Shown piece after piece: positions 25,956 through 34,948 of a DNA stretch of 64,000 nt (positions are counted from its first letter, which is position 1; each line of letters opens with the position of its first letter). The DNA is taken from NCBI RefSeq assembly GCF_035317345.1, contig NZ_JAYKTU010000001.1, one strand, 5' to 3'. Source of the DNA: Cellvibrio fontiphilus. Lineage in GTDB: Bacteria > Pseudomonadota > Gammaproteobacteria > Pseudomonadales > Cellvibrionaceae. The position numbers were made by a program, and so were the translations under genes. The notes under the pieces were generated by a model. The model worked only from the letters and a program-made list of their open reading frames with translations, searched no databases and was not told where the DNA came from.

Positions 25956-27362
25956 TTAACGCTCGGAAAAACGCACAATATCGTCTTCGCCCAAATAGGC
26001 GCCTGACTGTACCTCGATCAATTCAAGCGGGATCTTGCCCGGATTCTCGAGGGAGTGCGCCGTGCCCAGCGGGATATAGATGGATTGGTTTTCGGTGAGT
26101 ATCGACTCTTTGCCCGCGACATTAACCCGCGCGGTGCCTGATACTACTATCCAGTGCTCGGAGCGGTGATGGTGCATTTGCATGGAGACTTTTTGTTCCG
26201 GCATTACCGTGATGCGTTTGACTTGATAGCGATAGCCGGTATCGATTGAATCCTGCTTGCCCCAGCGACGATAAACTTCGCGGTGCACCCGATGCTCGGG
26301 GCGGCCGGATTTTTTGAGGTTTTGCACAATCGCTTTTACGTCCTGTACATGATCTTTGGAGGCCACCAGCACAGCGTCTTTGGTTTGCACCACGATGGTG
26401 TTTTCCAGCCCTACGGTTGCCACCAGGCCAGTCTCAGCAAAAACGTAATTGTTCTGGCTGTTAAAGGAAAGCACATCGCCTTTGTGGGAGTTGCCCTCGG
26501 TATTTTTCTCCGAAACTTCCCACAGTGATGACCAGGAACCTACATCGCTCCAGCCGGCGTCCAGGGGTATTACCACCGCACTGTCAGTTTTTTCCATGAC
26601 CGCGTAATCGATGGAATCATCGGGGCATTTGAGGAAAGCATCTTTATTGACCCGGATAAAATCCAGATCGGGGTCGATATCGGCCATCGCCAGTTCGCAG
26701 GCAGCAAAAATATCCGGGCGATACTCCTTGAGATTGTCTAGATAGACACTGGCTTTAAACAGGAACATGCCACTGTTCCAGTAGTAGTCGCCGCTGGCGA
26801 GATACTTTTCAGCCGTTTGTAAATTGGGTTTTTCAACAAACTGCTGCACCACATAAGCAGTCTCGGCGCCAGCGATTGCCTTGGTATTGGCGGCCTGGAT
26901 ATAGCCGTAACCCGTTTCGGGGGCGGTAGGTACTATGCCAAAGGTGACCAGTTTGTTTTGTTCGGCGCAGGGAATAGCTGCGGAGACTATGCGACGGAAT
27001 TCGGCTTCATCCAGAATGATGTGATCTGCTGCCAGTACCAGCAGCAATGGATCCAGCCCTTTTTTGAGTGCAGCCAGGGCGGCCAGTGCAATCGCCGGGG
27101 CAGTATTTCTACCGGCAGGCTCGAGGATGATGTTGTTGTTGAGCTGGTTCAGTTGGCGTAATTGCTCAGCGGCAATAAAGCGGTGTTCTTCGTTGCAAAT
27201 TACCAGCGGGGGTAGGGTATCCAAACCATTGAGGCGTTTGATGGTGGCCTGCAGCATGGTGGATTTGCCATCCAGATTCAAAAACTGCTTGGGCATCAAG
27301 TCGCGGGACAGTGGCCACAGGCGACTTCCTGAACCTCCGGCCATAATTACGGGTAGTATCAT
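25956..27362 (-). CDS. manC: Mannose-1-phosphate guanylyltransferase / mannose-6-phosphate isomerase
   Basis: 468 residues, bifunctional type II enzyme. The nucleotidyltransferase signature MAGGSGSRLWPLSRDLMPKQ is near the N-terminus, then VEKPNLQTAE and WNSGMFLF. The C-terminal cupin (about 350-460) carries the isomerase-like metal site in QMHHHRSEHW. It makes GDP-mannose from fructose 6-phosphate with the mutase next to it. ATG 27362 with GGAGG five bases upstream is preferred to the GTG one codon earlier. It appears to open this - strand operon, about 80 bases after the tRNA gene. Confidence 0.95.
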   Translation of the reverse strand: MILPVIMAGGSGSRLWPLSRDLMPKQFLNLDGKSTMLQATIKRLNGLDTLPPLVICNEEHRFIAAEQLRQLNQLNNNIILEPAGRNTAPAIALAALAALKKGLDPLLLVLAADHIILDEAEFRRIVSAAIPCAEQNKLVTFGIVPTAPETGYGYIQAANTKAIAGAETAYVVQQFVEKPNLQTAEKYLASGDYYWNSGMFLFKASVYLDNLKEYRPDIFAACELAMADIDPDLDFIRVNKDAFLKCPDDSIDYAVMEKTDSAVVIPLDAGWSDVGSWSSLWEVSEKNTEGNSHKGDVLSFNSQNNYVFAETGLVATVGLENTIVVQTKDAVLVASKDHVQDVKAIVQNLKKSGRPEHRVHREVYRRWGKQDSIDTGYRYQVKRITVMPEQKVSMQMHHHRSEHWIVVSGTARVNVAGKESILTENQSIYIPLGTAHSLENPGKIPLELIEVQSGAYLGEDDIVRFSER

Positions 27363-27444
27363 CACTGCCTCCTTGAAGGTTATGAGCCCGGAAAAATAGC
27401 GACCGGGATCAATGGACTAGGTGTATTGAATCGCAAACGGAAAA

Positions 27445-27521
27445 TGGCGCACCCGACAGGATTCGAACCTGTGACCAACGGCTTCGGAAGCCGCTACTCT
27501 ATCCAGCTGAGCTACGGGTGC
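27445..27521 (-). tRNA. tRNA-Arg with anticodon CCG
   Basis: A 77-base cloverleaf: acceptor GCACCCG pairs with CGGGTGC, D-arm GCTC/GAGT, anticodon stem GCGGC/GCCGT around TTCCGAA giving anticodon CCG (reads CGG), T-arm ACAGG-TTCGAAT-CCTGT, discriminator G and an encoded CCA. All stems pair with at most wobble pairs. Confidence 0.98.
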
Positions 27522-27647
27522 TTGGTGAAATTATGCTGTTGTGCAGTATTTTCGATTTCTGATGGCGATTCCTGCCCGGAATTGCTTGCAAATAGTTGTC
27601 CAACTTGCGTGGACGGGCGCGATTCTACTGGGCTTAGCCAGTGTCGT

Positions 27648-28571
27648 CTAGGTTGACACCGGCGATTGTTTGGAAGTTTGCGCCAGCGCGAGTTCGCCGA
27701 CCTTTAATGTCTGTTCTACCTTCGCTGTACCCAAGCTCTCGCTCATGGTGCCAAAGTGAAAATCGCCCAACATTTTTTCCAGGCGCGGCAGGCAGCGCTT
27801 CAGATTGGTGTAATGGCGGAAATTGCTGAACCAGCTGGCATTGGGTACACGGGGTTGATCAGGGTCTATTTCCCAGGGGTGCAGATAAAAAATCTGCGGT
27901 TTACTTTGGTTAAGGCTCGCCCGCTCAAACAACCATTTGGAGAGCGCATAGGGGTATTGGCGAAAGTAACCGCCACCAGCTGCCGGTATGGATTGCCCCA
28001 ACACCTTGGCGGTGGTTAGTGGAAATTCCACGAGGCTCGCGCCGCTGCTGGTAATAATGCGGTAGGGCTCTTCAGGGCTGCCGGGAATGCCGTAATTATC
28101 GTGGCGGGTGGGAAAAATACTGGAGTCCCAGGTGAATCCCAGCTCGGCGAGAATATCCAGGGCCCAGAGCGACTTGCGGGTTATGGAATAGCTGGCGGCG
28201 CGGTAGCCGGTAATTGGCGTCTGGGTTAAATCCTCAAGGATCTGTTTGGATTTGGCTGTCTCGGCGCGAAATACCTCGGGTGTTTGGGTGTAAATCAGCT
28301 GGTGGCTGAACCCGTGGGAGGCGATTTCATGGCCCTGCTGGTGAATGCTTTTCACCAGTTGCGGGTACTTCTCCGCCACCCAACCCAGAATAAAAAATGT
28401 AATTTTTATATTGTGATCAGCAAAAAGTTGCAATAAACGCTCAGTGTTTTGCTCCACACGCGCTGGCCAATTATCCCACTCGCCGGGTTTAATCACCTTG
28501 GCAAAAGCGGCTACATGGTAGTAGTCCTCTACGTCCACGGTCATGGCATGGGTGATGGCGTTTTGTTTCAT
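27648..28571 (-). CDS. Exosortase-A-system polysaccharide deacetylase (NodB fold with DUF3473-type tail)
   Basis: 307 residues. The catalytic motifs of the NodB family are present: MTVDVEDYYHV (DxxD-type metal and base) at residues 10-20 and HEIASHGFSHQL (HxxxH) near 80. Then come TGYRAASYSIT and the late YLHPWEIDPDQPR, followed by the family-specific HYTNLKRCLPRLEKML tail. This combination is the XrtA/PEP-CTERM-associated deacetylase known from exosortase loci. It has no signal peptide. It lies 3 kb from the exosortase-A operon on the opposite strand, beyond the epimerase and dehydrogenase genes. Confidence 0.9.
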   Translation of the reverse strand: MKQNAITHAMTVDVEDYYHVAAFAKVIKPGEWDNWPARVEQNTERLLQLFADHNIKITFFILGWVAEKYPQLVKSIHQQGHEIASHGFSHQLIYTQTPEVFRAETAKSKQILEDLTQTPITGYRAASYSITRKSLWALDILAELGFTWDSSIFPTRHDNYGIPGSPEEPYRIITSSGASLVEFPLTTAKVLGQSIPAAGGGYFRQYPYALSKWLFERASLNQSKPQIFYLHPWEIDPDQPRVPNASWFSNFRHYTNLKRCLPRLEKMLGDFHFGTMSESLGTAKVEQTLKVGELALAQTSKQSPVST

Positions 28572-28590
28572 TGCATTTAGCCTTTGGTTA

Positions 28591-28620
28591 ATAAAACGGC
28601 ACCTTGCGATGCCGTTTTAT
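28591..28620 (-). terminator. Hairpin terminator between the epimerase and deacetylase genes
   Basis: An 11-bp perfect stem ATAAAACGGCA / TGCCGTTTTAT with an 8-base loop. On the - strand it is followed by T-rich sequence and would end the operon reading from 31057 through 28726. It is symmetrical enough to work in either direction. Confidence 0.7.
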
Positions 28621-28725
28621 TTGTAGTGTCGACTGATTTGGCCTGCGAATCCCGGCCTGCCAAATTGCACCTTGTGATGGAACTGCCTTGTGCAGTGCCT
28701 TGTTTACACCTTACAGCCTTCTAAT

Positions 28726-29733
28726 TTAAACCTTGTAATAGTCGCGATACCACTTCACAAAGTTCTCAATGCCGACTTCTACCGGCGTGGTGGGTTTGTA
28801 GCCCACATCCTCAATCAGCGCATCCACATTGGCGTAGGTGTCAGGTACATCACCGGCCTGCAGTGGGAGCAGGTTTTTAATCGCCTTTTTGCCCAGGCAG
28901 TCTTCCAGCACTTCAATGTAGCGCAGTAGCTCTACCGGATTGTTGGAGCCTATGTTGTAAATGCGATAGGGCGCGCTGGAGGTGGCCGGATCAGGGGTAT
29001 TGCCGCTCCAATTCGGGTTGGGAGTGGCGACGTTATCCAGCGTGCGCACTACACCTTCGACTATATCGTCGATGTAGGTGAAATCGCGGCGATGGTTGCC
29101 GTAGTTAAAAACATCAATCGGCTCACCGGCGAGGATCTTTTTAGTGAAGATAAACAGCGCCATGTCCGGGCGACCCCAGGGGCCATATACGGTAAAAAAG
29201 CGCAAGCCAGTGGTAGGAATCTTGAACAAGTGGCTGTAGGTATGTGCCATAAGTTCGTTGGCTTTTTTGCTGGTAGCGTAAAGGCTGACGGGGTGATCTA
29301 CATTGTTGTGCACATCAAACGGCATAGCGGTGTTCATGCCGTAAACCGAGCTACTGGAGGCGTAGACCAAATTGTCGGTGCCAAAGTGGCGGCAGCCTTC
29401 CAGAATATTCAAAAAGCCGGTGATATTGGCGTCTATATAAGCCTGCGGGTTTTCCAGCGAGTAGCGCACACCGGCCTGCGCTGCGAGGTTTACTACGCGA
29501 TCCGGTTTGTGGGTTTTAAATACATTGTCGATCGCTGCCTTGTCTTCCAGGTTGCAGCGAATATCCGTAAAGCCGCTGTTGCCAGTGAGATGGGCGAGGC
29601 GGTCTTTTTTGATTTGCACATCATAGTAATCATTGAGGTTGTCGATACCGACCACCTCATCGCCGCGTGCCAGCAGGCGTTTTGCCAAGGTTGAACCGAT
29701 AAAACCGGCCGTACCTGTCACCAATACTTTCAT
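28726..29733 (-). CDS. UDP-glucuronate 4-epimerase-like NAD-dependent sugar epimerase
   Basis: 335 residues of the extended SDR family. Contains GTAGFIGSTLAKRLL, GIDNLNDYYDVQIKKDR (typical of CapI/LspL-type UDP-glucuronate 4-epimerases), YASSSSVYG, YATSKKANELMAHTY as the Tyr-x3-Lys site, and RFFTVYGPWGRPDMA. It would turn UDP-GlcA (from ugd) into UDP-GalA for the exopolysaccharide. ATG at 29733 has AAGGAAG upstream; the frame is open further back to 29796, but MKVLVTG is the normal start. Confidence 0.9.
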   Translation of the reverse strand: MKVLVTGTAGFIGSTLAKRLLARGDEVVGIDNLNDYYDVQIKKDRLAHLTGNSGFTDIRCNLEDKAAIDNVFKTHKPDRVVNLAAQAGVRYSLENPQAYIDANITGFLNILEGCRHFGTDNLVYASSSSVYGMNTAMPFDVHNNVDHPVSLYATSKKANELMAHTYSHLFKIPTTGLRFFTVYGPWGRPDMALFIFTKKILAGEPIDVFNYGNHRRDFTYIDDIVEGVVRTLDNVATPNPNWSGNTPDPATSSAPYRIYNIGSNNPVELLRYIEVLEDCLGKKAIKNLLPLQAGDVPDTYANVDALIEDVGYKPTTPVEVGIENFVKWYRDYYKV

Positions 29734-29782
29734 AAAGCTTCCTTTATCAATTCTGACCGCTGTGCCTGATGGGAGCGCCTGC

Positions 29783-31057
29783 TTAGAGGCGAGCATCCAC
29801 CGCGTCTTTGGGGAGAATATGTTTTACGTCGAACAGCACGTGATTGTCTTTGCCCAGAGCGCGGATTTCGGCAGCGCCCATTGCGCGGAATTTATCGTGG
29901 CCTACACAGAGGATAATAGCGTCATAGCTGCCAGCCTTGGGTGACCCTATCAATTCCAGTCCGTACTCGTGTTGGGCTTCGGCAGCATCGGCCCAGGGGT
30001 CATACACGTGTACATTGGCGTTGTAATTTTTGAGTTCATTGATGATGTCGATCACCCGGGTATTGCGCAGGTCCGGGCAGTTTTCTTTGAAGGTCAGCCC
30101 CATAATCAGAATGTTGGAGTCCACTACGTGACATTTGCGCTGGGTCATCATTTTGACCACTGACTCAGCCACAAAAGTACCCATGCCATCGTTAATACGG
30201 CGACCAGCGAGAATCACTTCGGGGTTGTAGCCCACTTGCTGTGCTTTGTGGGTCAGGTAATAGGGGTCAACACTAATACAGTGACCGCCTACCAGGCCCG
30301 GGCGGAAGGGCAGGAAGTTCCATTTGGTGCCGGCGGCTTCCAATACCTCCAGTGTGTCTATGTTCAGACGTTTGAATATTAACGACAGCTCGTTAATCAG
30401 GGCGATATTGATATCGCGCTGGGTGTTTTCAATCACCTTGGCAGCTTCAGCGACTTTAATGCTGCTCGCCTTGTGGGTGCCCACAACGACTATCTTGCGG
30501 TACAGCTGATCCACAAACTCGGCCACTTCAGGTGTAGAGCCAGAGGTGATTTTGGTGATGTTGTGTACGCGGTGCTGTTTGTCACCCGGGTTAATACGCT
30601 CCGGACTGTAGCCCGCAAAAAAATCCTGATTGAATTTCAGGCCGGATACGCGCTCGATAATAGGTACACAGATCTCTTCAGTGCAGCCCGGGTAAACCGT
30701 GGACTCAAATACCACCACCGCATTTTTGCCAATCACGCGGCCGAGTAGGGCAGAGGCTTTTTCCAGCGGCGTCAGATCGGGTTGTTTGCTGTCATTGATA
30801 GGGGTGGGAACGGTGACTATATAAACGTCCCGGCCTTTAATATCGTCTTCGCGGGTGGTGTAACTGATGTGGCTTGCCTCGGCCAATTCAGATGCCGTCA
30901 ATTCCAGAGTGCTGTCGATACCCTGGCGCAATGCATCGACCCGCGCCGGATTGATATCGAAACCAACAGTATTCAATTTTTTGCCGAACTCCACTGCAAG
31001 TGGCAGACCGACATAACCTAAACCGATAATGCAAAGCGAGGGGTTGCTTGCGAGCAT
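29783..31057 (-). CDS. tviB: UDP-N-acetylhexosamine 6-dehydrogenase-type nucleotide sugar dehydrogenase (TviB/WbpA-like)
   Basis: 424 residues. N-terminal CIIGLGYVGLPLAVEFGKK, TVPTPINDSKQPDLTPL, FESTVYPGCTEE and the catalytic cysteine in GGHCISVDPYYLTHKAQ mark the TviB/WbpO branch that oxidises UDP-HexNAc rather than UDP-glucose. It would supply an aminouronic acid precursor to the exopolysaccharide. ATG 31057 with AAGGA upstream is chosen; the frame extends to 31264 through the divergent promoter region, which is not expected to be coding. Confidence 0.88.
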   Translation of the reverse strand: MLASNPSLCIIGLGYVGLPLAVEFGKKLNTVGFDINPARVDALRQGIDSTLELTASELAEASHISYTTREDDIKGRDVYIVTVPTPINDSKQPDLTPLEKASALLGRVIGKNAVVVFESTVYPGCTEEICVPIIERVSGLKFNQDFFAGYSPERINPGDKQHRVHNITKITSGSTPEVAEFVDQLYRKIVVVGTHKASSIKVAEAAKVIENTQRDINIALINELSLIFKRLNIDTLEVLEAAGTKWNFLPFRPGLVGGHCISVDPYYLTHKAQQVGYNPEVILAGRRINDGMGTFVAESVVKMMTQRKCHVVDSNILIMGLTFKENCPDLRNTRVIDIINELKNYNANVHVYDPWADAAEAQHEYGLELIGSPKAGSYDAIILCVGHDKFRAMGAAEIRALGKDNHVLFDVKHILPKDAVDARL

Positions 31058-31181
31058 GGGAAAATTCCTTAGCGAAAGGTGAATCCAAAGAGGCGCTAAG
31101 TTACCACATTTGCCGCTGTTTTTTGCATCGTGCTGTGTGTAAGTCGACACTTGGTTGTGGTGGGATGAGCGGTTTGAATAA

Positions 31182-31222
31182 TGTGACAAAATGCCGTCAC
31201 TGCCGATCAAGCTTTTGTCACA
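31182..31222. promoter_or_regulatory. 10-bp inverted repeat upstream of the exosortase-A operon
   Basis: TGTGACAAAA (31182-31191) and TTTTGTCACA (31213-31222) are perfect inverted copies, 21 bases apart, in the 227-base space between divergent genes. The right arm lies in the -35 area of the -10 at 31232. Candidate operator for a dimeric regulator; the half-site spacing does not fit CRP (TGTGA-N6-TCACA). Confidence 0.5.
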
Positions 31223-31231
31223 CAATGTCGC

Positions 31232-31237
31232 TATAAT
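31232..31237 (+). promoter_or_regulatory. Candidate -10 element of the exosortase-A exopolysaccharide operon
   Basis: TATAAT in the context GCTATAATGCGCG, 48 bases before the TTG start of the first gene. No good -35 hexamer is found at 16-18 bases, so activation by a regulator binding the overlapping inverted repeat is plausible. Confidence 0.45.
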
Positions 31238-31284
31238 GCGCGGCTCAAAAACGTTTACCCACAATCTGCCTGAAGGAATCGCGT

Positions 31285-32685
31285 TTGTCTTATATCAGAC
31301 TTAATAAACACTATATTCATCTGCCTTATCTTTTCCTTGGTATTGCTGAAGCTATTTTATTGGGTTTGTCCTTTTGGGCAGCAAACCAATTAATTGCTGC
31401 TGCCGATCCTGCAAGAGAACTGGAATTTAGTGTGTTGGGGTTGGTGGTATTTGCTGTACTGCTAAGTTGCTGCACGCTTTCCATGGGGGTTTACACTGCG
31501 CTGGTGCGCGAAGGCTTTTCCAGCATGGTGTTGCGTACCCTGGTGAGTTTTTTCCTGTTAGGCAGTCTGGGCTTGTACATCCTTAGTGCACTATTGGGTG
31601 GGCTAATTCCCCAGGCGCAGATTTTTTGGGGTGTTTTAATCTCCACAGCAGTTCTTATTGTTATCAGACTTATTTTTGTCAAAGTGGTTGATGCTGATCA
31701 GCTCAAGCGCCGCGTCATTATTTACGGTGCTGGTGCGCGGGCGCAAAAGTTGTTGGAGGATCTGGAGCCTGAAGTAAATGCGCTGGGGGTGAAAATTATC
31801 GGTTGTGTGCCGAGTGCCAACGAGGAAATCTATGTGGCACCGGAGTTGGTTGTGGCTGAGCCTGATGATTGGTTGGCCTATGTAAACACTGCGCAGATTT
31901 CCGAAATTGTAATTGCGCCTGATGAGCGCCGTCGCTCAGGTGGCAATACATTTCCCTTGAGCCAGTTTCTGGATTGTAAATTGGCGGGTGTGCCCTCCAG
32001 CGATGCCCTGAGTTTTTGCGAGCGTGAATTAGGTAAAATTGATATCACCTTGCTCCAGCCCAGTTGGATGCTTTTTTCTGACGGTTTCAAATACTCCAAG
32101 CGTCGTTCAATCGCCAAGCGTATTTTTGATTTGGCACTGGCCTCGCTGTTTGTGTTGGTGCTCTGGCCGTTTATGTTGTTAACAGCTATTGCTGTGCGCC
32201 TGGAAAGCCCCGGGCCAGTGCTTTATTACCAAACGCGTGTCGGTCTCAACGGGAAACATTTCCGTATCTACAAGTTTCGCAGCATGCGCCAGGACGCTGA
32301 AAAAAATGGCGCTGTATGGGCCAAGAAAAATGACGCCCGCGTTACCCGGGTCGGTGCTTTTATTCGCAATACCCGCCTCGACGAGTTGCCCCAGCTGTAT
32401 AACGTGCTGGTAGGTGAGATGTCTTTTGTTGGCCCCCGTCCGGAGCGGCCCGAGTTTGTTGTGGATCTTGCAAAGCAGATTCCTTTCTATGAAACTCGTC
32501 ACAAAGTGAAGCCCGGCCTTATGGGATGGGCGCAGCTTAAATATCCCTATGGCGCCTCTGTCGAAGATGCCAAAAACAAACTCCAATACGATCTTTATTA
32601 CACCAAGAACCACAGTTTCCTCATGGATATGCTTATTATGATCCAGACGGTAGAAATCGTTCTGTTGGGCAAGGGTGTGCATTGA
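31285..32685 (+). CDS. Exosortase-system undecaprenyl-phosphate sugar phosphotransferase (priming enzyme)
   Basis: 466 residues: four N-terminal membrane helices, a CoA-binding-like domain (VIIYGAGARAQKLLEDL near 145-165) and a C-terminal PglC/WbaP-type phosphoglycosyl transferase. That last part has KRIFDLALASLFVLVLWPF, SPGPVLYYQTRVG, FRIYKFRSMRQDAE and FVGPRPERPEF. It starts the exopolysaccharide repeat by moving a sugar phosphate to undecaprenyl phosphate. The architecture is that of the TIGR03013-type enzyme of XrtA loci. Start codon is TTG 31285 with GAAGGA eight bases upstream; no better in-frame ATG exists nearby. Confidence 0.92.
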   Translation: MSYIRLNKHYIHLPYLFLGIAEAILLGLSFWAANQLIAAADPARELEFSVLGLVVFAVLLSCCTLSMGVYTALVREGFSSMVLRTLVSFFLLGSLGLYILSALLGGLIPQAQIFWGVLISTAVLIVIRLIFVKVVDADQLKRRVIIYGAGARAQKLLEDLEPEVNALGVKIIGCVPSANEEIYVAPELVVAEPDDWLAYVNTAQISEIVIAPDERRRSGGNTFPLSQFLDCKLAGVPSSDALSFCERELGKIDITLLQPSWMLFSDGFKYSKRRSIAKRIFDLALASLFVLVLWPFMLLTAIAVRLESPGPVLYYQTRVGLNGKHFRIYKFRSMRQDAEKNGAVWAKKNDARVTRVGAFIRNTRLDELPQLYNVLVGEMSFVGPRPERPEFVVDLAKQIPFYETRHKVKPGLMGWAQLKYPYGASVEDAKNKLQYDLYYTKNHSFLMDMLIMIQTVEIVLLGKGVH

Positions 32686-32735
32686 TCATCTGCACTGCCA
32701 CTTTTTAATCGCAACCGCTGCGAAGGAGATGTTCC

Positions 32736-33347
32736 GTGAGAAAAATACTCTGGTTTGTTCAGTTGATAGGCGTAGTGATTCTGGCCGGCTGCAGTACCAA
32801 ACCTGCAGATATGCCGCCCCTGTCGGAAGCCGGTCTGCTCAGCGAGTACCGCATTGGTGTAGGTGACTCAATCCAGATCAATGTGTGGCGTAACCCTGAG
32901 CTGTCGCTTGCAGTACCTGTTCGTCCTGATGGCAAGGTGTCTATGCCATTGATTGGCGACATTTTAGCGGCCAATCAAACGGCGACCGAACTTTCTGCCG
33001 CAATCACTGCCGGTCTGTCCTCCTATGTGCGCAATCCCCAGGTGACAGTGATTGTCGCCAACCCCAGCAGTTCGGATTTCCAGCGTCGGGTGCGGATCAC
33101 TGGCGCGGTAAGATCGCCCCAATCTATTCCCTACCGCGAAGGTATGACGGTATTGGATCTGGTGCTGATTGCCGGTGGCCCCAATGAGTTTGCCTCGGCG
33201 AATAACGCCAAGCTCTATCGTCGTATTAATGGTGAAGTGAAGGTCTATCGAATTCGTTTGGATGACCTTATGACAGACGGTGAGGTTGCTACCAATTATG
33301 ATTTGCAGCCTTCGGATATTGTCAGTGTGCCCGAGCGCGCCTTCTGA
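32736..33347 (+). CDS. Exosortase-system polysaccharide export lipoprotein (Wza-like)
   Basis: 203 residues with a lipoprotein signal ending LAGCS. A Poly_export domain follows (SEYRIGVGDSIQINVW, VRPDGKVSMPLIGDI), then a SLBB-type domain (VRITGAVRSPQSIPYREGMTV). Short for Wza and of the size usual in XrtA loci. It forms the periplasmic/outer-membrane export channel. The GTG start at 32736 is preceded by GAAGGAGA. Confidence 0.93.
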   Translation: MRKILWFVQLIGVVILAGCSTKPADMPPLSEAGLLSEYRIGVGDSIQINVWRNPELSLAVPVRPDGKVSMPLIGDILAANQTATELSAAITAGLSSYVRNPQVTVIVANPSSSDFQRRVRITGAVRSPQSIPYREGMTVLDLVLIAGGPNEFASANNAKLYRRINGEVKVYRIRLDDLMTDGEVATNYDLQPSDIVSVPERAF

Positions 33348-33417
33348 TTAGGTGATTTTAACTTTTGCAGATCAATTGGGTGAGCCTTGTCGCGTCACCG
33401 GTTAGTAGGGATGTTTC

Positions 33418-34935
33418 ATGGATAAAGCTTATCTCAAAGACTTGTTGAACTCGCTGCGCGCAGAGCTGGTCAGGTTTCGCTACCTCTGCGTGGTTTTGTT
33501 TATCGCCGTGAGTTTTCTTGCCTTATTCCTGGGCATCGCCTGGCCTAAAAAATTCACTACCTCTGCGGTTTTGTTTGCGGATCAAACCACCATCATCGAG
33601 CCACTCTTAAAAGGCTCGGCAGAAATGACCAAAATTGATCGCTCCGAACAGGCGCGTGAAATTATCTGGACGCGCGGCATTATGCTCGCTGTGGCCAAAG
33701 AAGTTGGATTGGTGGAAAAAAATGCAAGCCAGGAGCAAGAGGAGCAAGCAATTCGTCGTATTCGCGCTGGCCTAAGTGTGAAGGCAGAGGGTAATCGCGC
33801 TTATTTCCGCATTAGTTATGTTGCCAATGACCCGGATCGTTCGTTTGAAGTATTAAATGCCGTTGTGAATGTATTTATGGAAGATACAGTCAAGAAAAAG
33901 CGTGCTGAAAGTCTGGGGGCTTACAATTTTATCGATGCCCAGGTGCAATCCTATAAAAAGCAGCTTGAGCAAGCAGAAGCTCGCCTCAAAGATTTTAATT
34001 CGCAAAATACCGATGGTTCCGAGGCAGATGTTGCAGCGCGTATTGCCGATTTGCGGCGTCAAATTGAAATGTTGAATATCAGCATTGAAGAGTCGCAAGC
34101 GCGTTACAAAACGATCCAGCAACAACTGGGTTCTGAAGGGCAATATTTAAAGGCTAAGGGGCAGGTCGATGAATTGCGCCAGCGGCGCCAGACCCTGGCG
34201 GCACAACTGGAGCAATTGCTGCTGAGTTACGAGGAAGGTTATCCGGATATTATTTCTATTCGCACCCAAATTGCGGAGCTGGACGTTACTATTGAGCGTT
34301 TGCAAAGCTCTGGTGATATGTATGCCGACACCCAAAAAGCAGAAAATCCACTCTACGAAGAATTGCGTAAACAATTGGCAAACGCCGATGTGGAACTGCG
34401 TTCACAAAAGCGCCGCATGCAATCCCTAATGACGCTGCAAGAACAAGAGTTCGCCCGCCAGCAGCGCGTAGCTGCAAATCAGGCGCAGCTTTCCGAACTG
34501 ACTCGTGACTACGATGTAATTCAAAAAACCTACGATGATATGTTGCAGAAAAAAGAAGCTGCACGTCTTTCCATGACCTTGGATATCGAAGGCCAGGGCG
34601 TGAGTTATCGCATTCAGGAACCCGCAACTTTCCCACTAAAACCCTCGGGGCTGCACTTTATTCATTTTGCGATCATTGGCCCCCTGTTAGGCATATTGTT
34701 GCCACTGGGTCTGCTTGTCGCTTACGTAATGTTTGATCCACATTTGCGCTCAGCGCGCACGCTGCAAAAGCAATTGCCGGATGATATCCAATTGATTGGC
34801 GTTATTCCTCATTACCGCTCGCCATTGGGTGATCGTCTGCTCAAAAAGGATATGTTGTTAATACTGGCCGCCAGTGCAATTGCAATGGCTTTGTATCTTG
34901 CAATTGCCATCTATTGGCAGATAACCAAGGGCTGA
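33418..34935 (+). CDS. Exosortase-system chain-length determinant (Wzz/GNVR family)
   Basis: 505 residues. A membrane helix near residues 22-42, a Wzz domain, a long periplasmic coiled coil (about 165-390, with QLEQAEARLKDFNSQN and LAAQLEQLLLSYEE), a GNVR-like region and a second helix pair near the C-terminus preceded by the proline-rich EPATFPLKPSG. It controls chain length with the kinase-like partner downstream. It lacks a fused kinase domain, as usual for XrtA loci. ATG 33418. Confidence 0.93.
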   Translation: MDKAYLKDLLNSLRAELVRFRYLCVVLFIAVSFLALFLGIAWPKKFTTSAVLFADQTTIIEPLLKGSAEMTKIDRSEQAREIIWTRGIMLAVAKEVGLVEKNASQEQEEQAIRRIRAGLSVKAEGNRAYFRISYVANDPDRSFEVLNAVVNVFMEDTVKKKRAESLGAYNFIDAQVQSYKKQLEQAEARLKDFNSQNTDGSEADVAARIADLRRQIEMLNISIEESQARYKTIQQQLGSEGQYLKAKGQVDELRQRRQTLAAQLEQLLLSYEEGYPDIISIRTQIAELDVTIERLQSSGDMYADTQKAENPLYEELRKQLANADVELRSQKRRMQSLMTLQEQEFARQQRVAANQAQLSELTRDYDVIQKTYDDMLQKKEAARLSMTLDIEGQGVSYRIQEPATFPLKPSGLHFIHFAIIGPLLGILLPLGLLVAYVMFDPHLRSARTLQKQLPDDIQLIGVIPHYRSPLGDRLLKKDMLLILAASAIAMALYLAIAIYWQITKG

Positions 34936-34948
34936 TCGGGTAGCTGAC

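Noticed and set aside
27445..27521. tRNA-Arg as an integration site of a genomic island
   Set aside because: No integrase gene and no repeated tRNA 3' end were seen in the window.
28601..28680. Repeated GCACCTTGYGATG sequence in the gap before the deacetylase gene
   Set aside because: Two short imperfect copies, one of them the loop and right arm of the terminator hairpin; no further copies seen.
29092..29694. 200-codon open frame opposite the epimerase-like gene
   Set aside because: Antisense shadow of a gene with clear SDR motifs; no signal of its own.
31182..31205. Possible CRP site (TGTGA ... TCAC)
   Set aside because: Half-sites are separated by about ten bases instead of six; the 10-bp inverted repeat is the better description.
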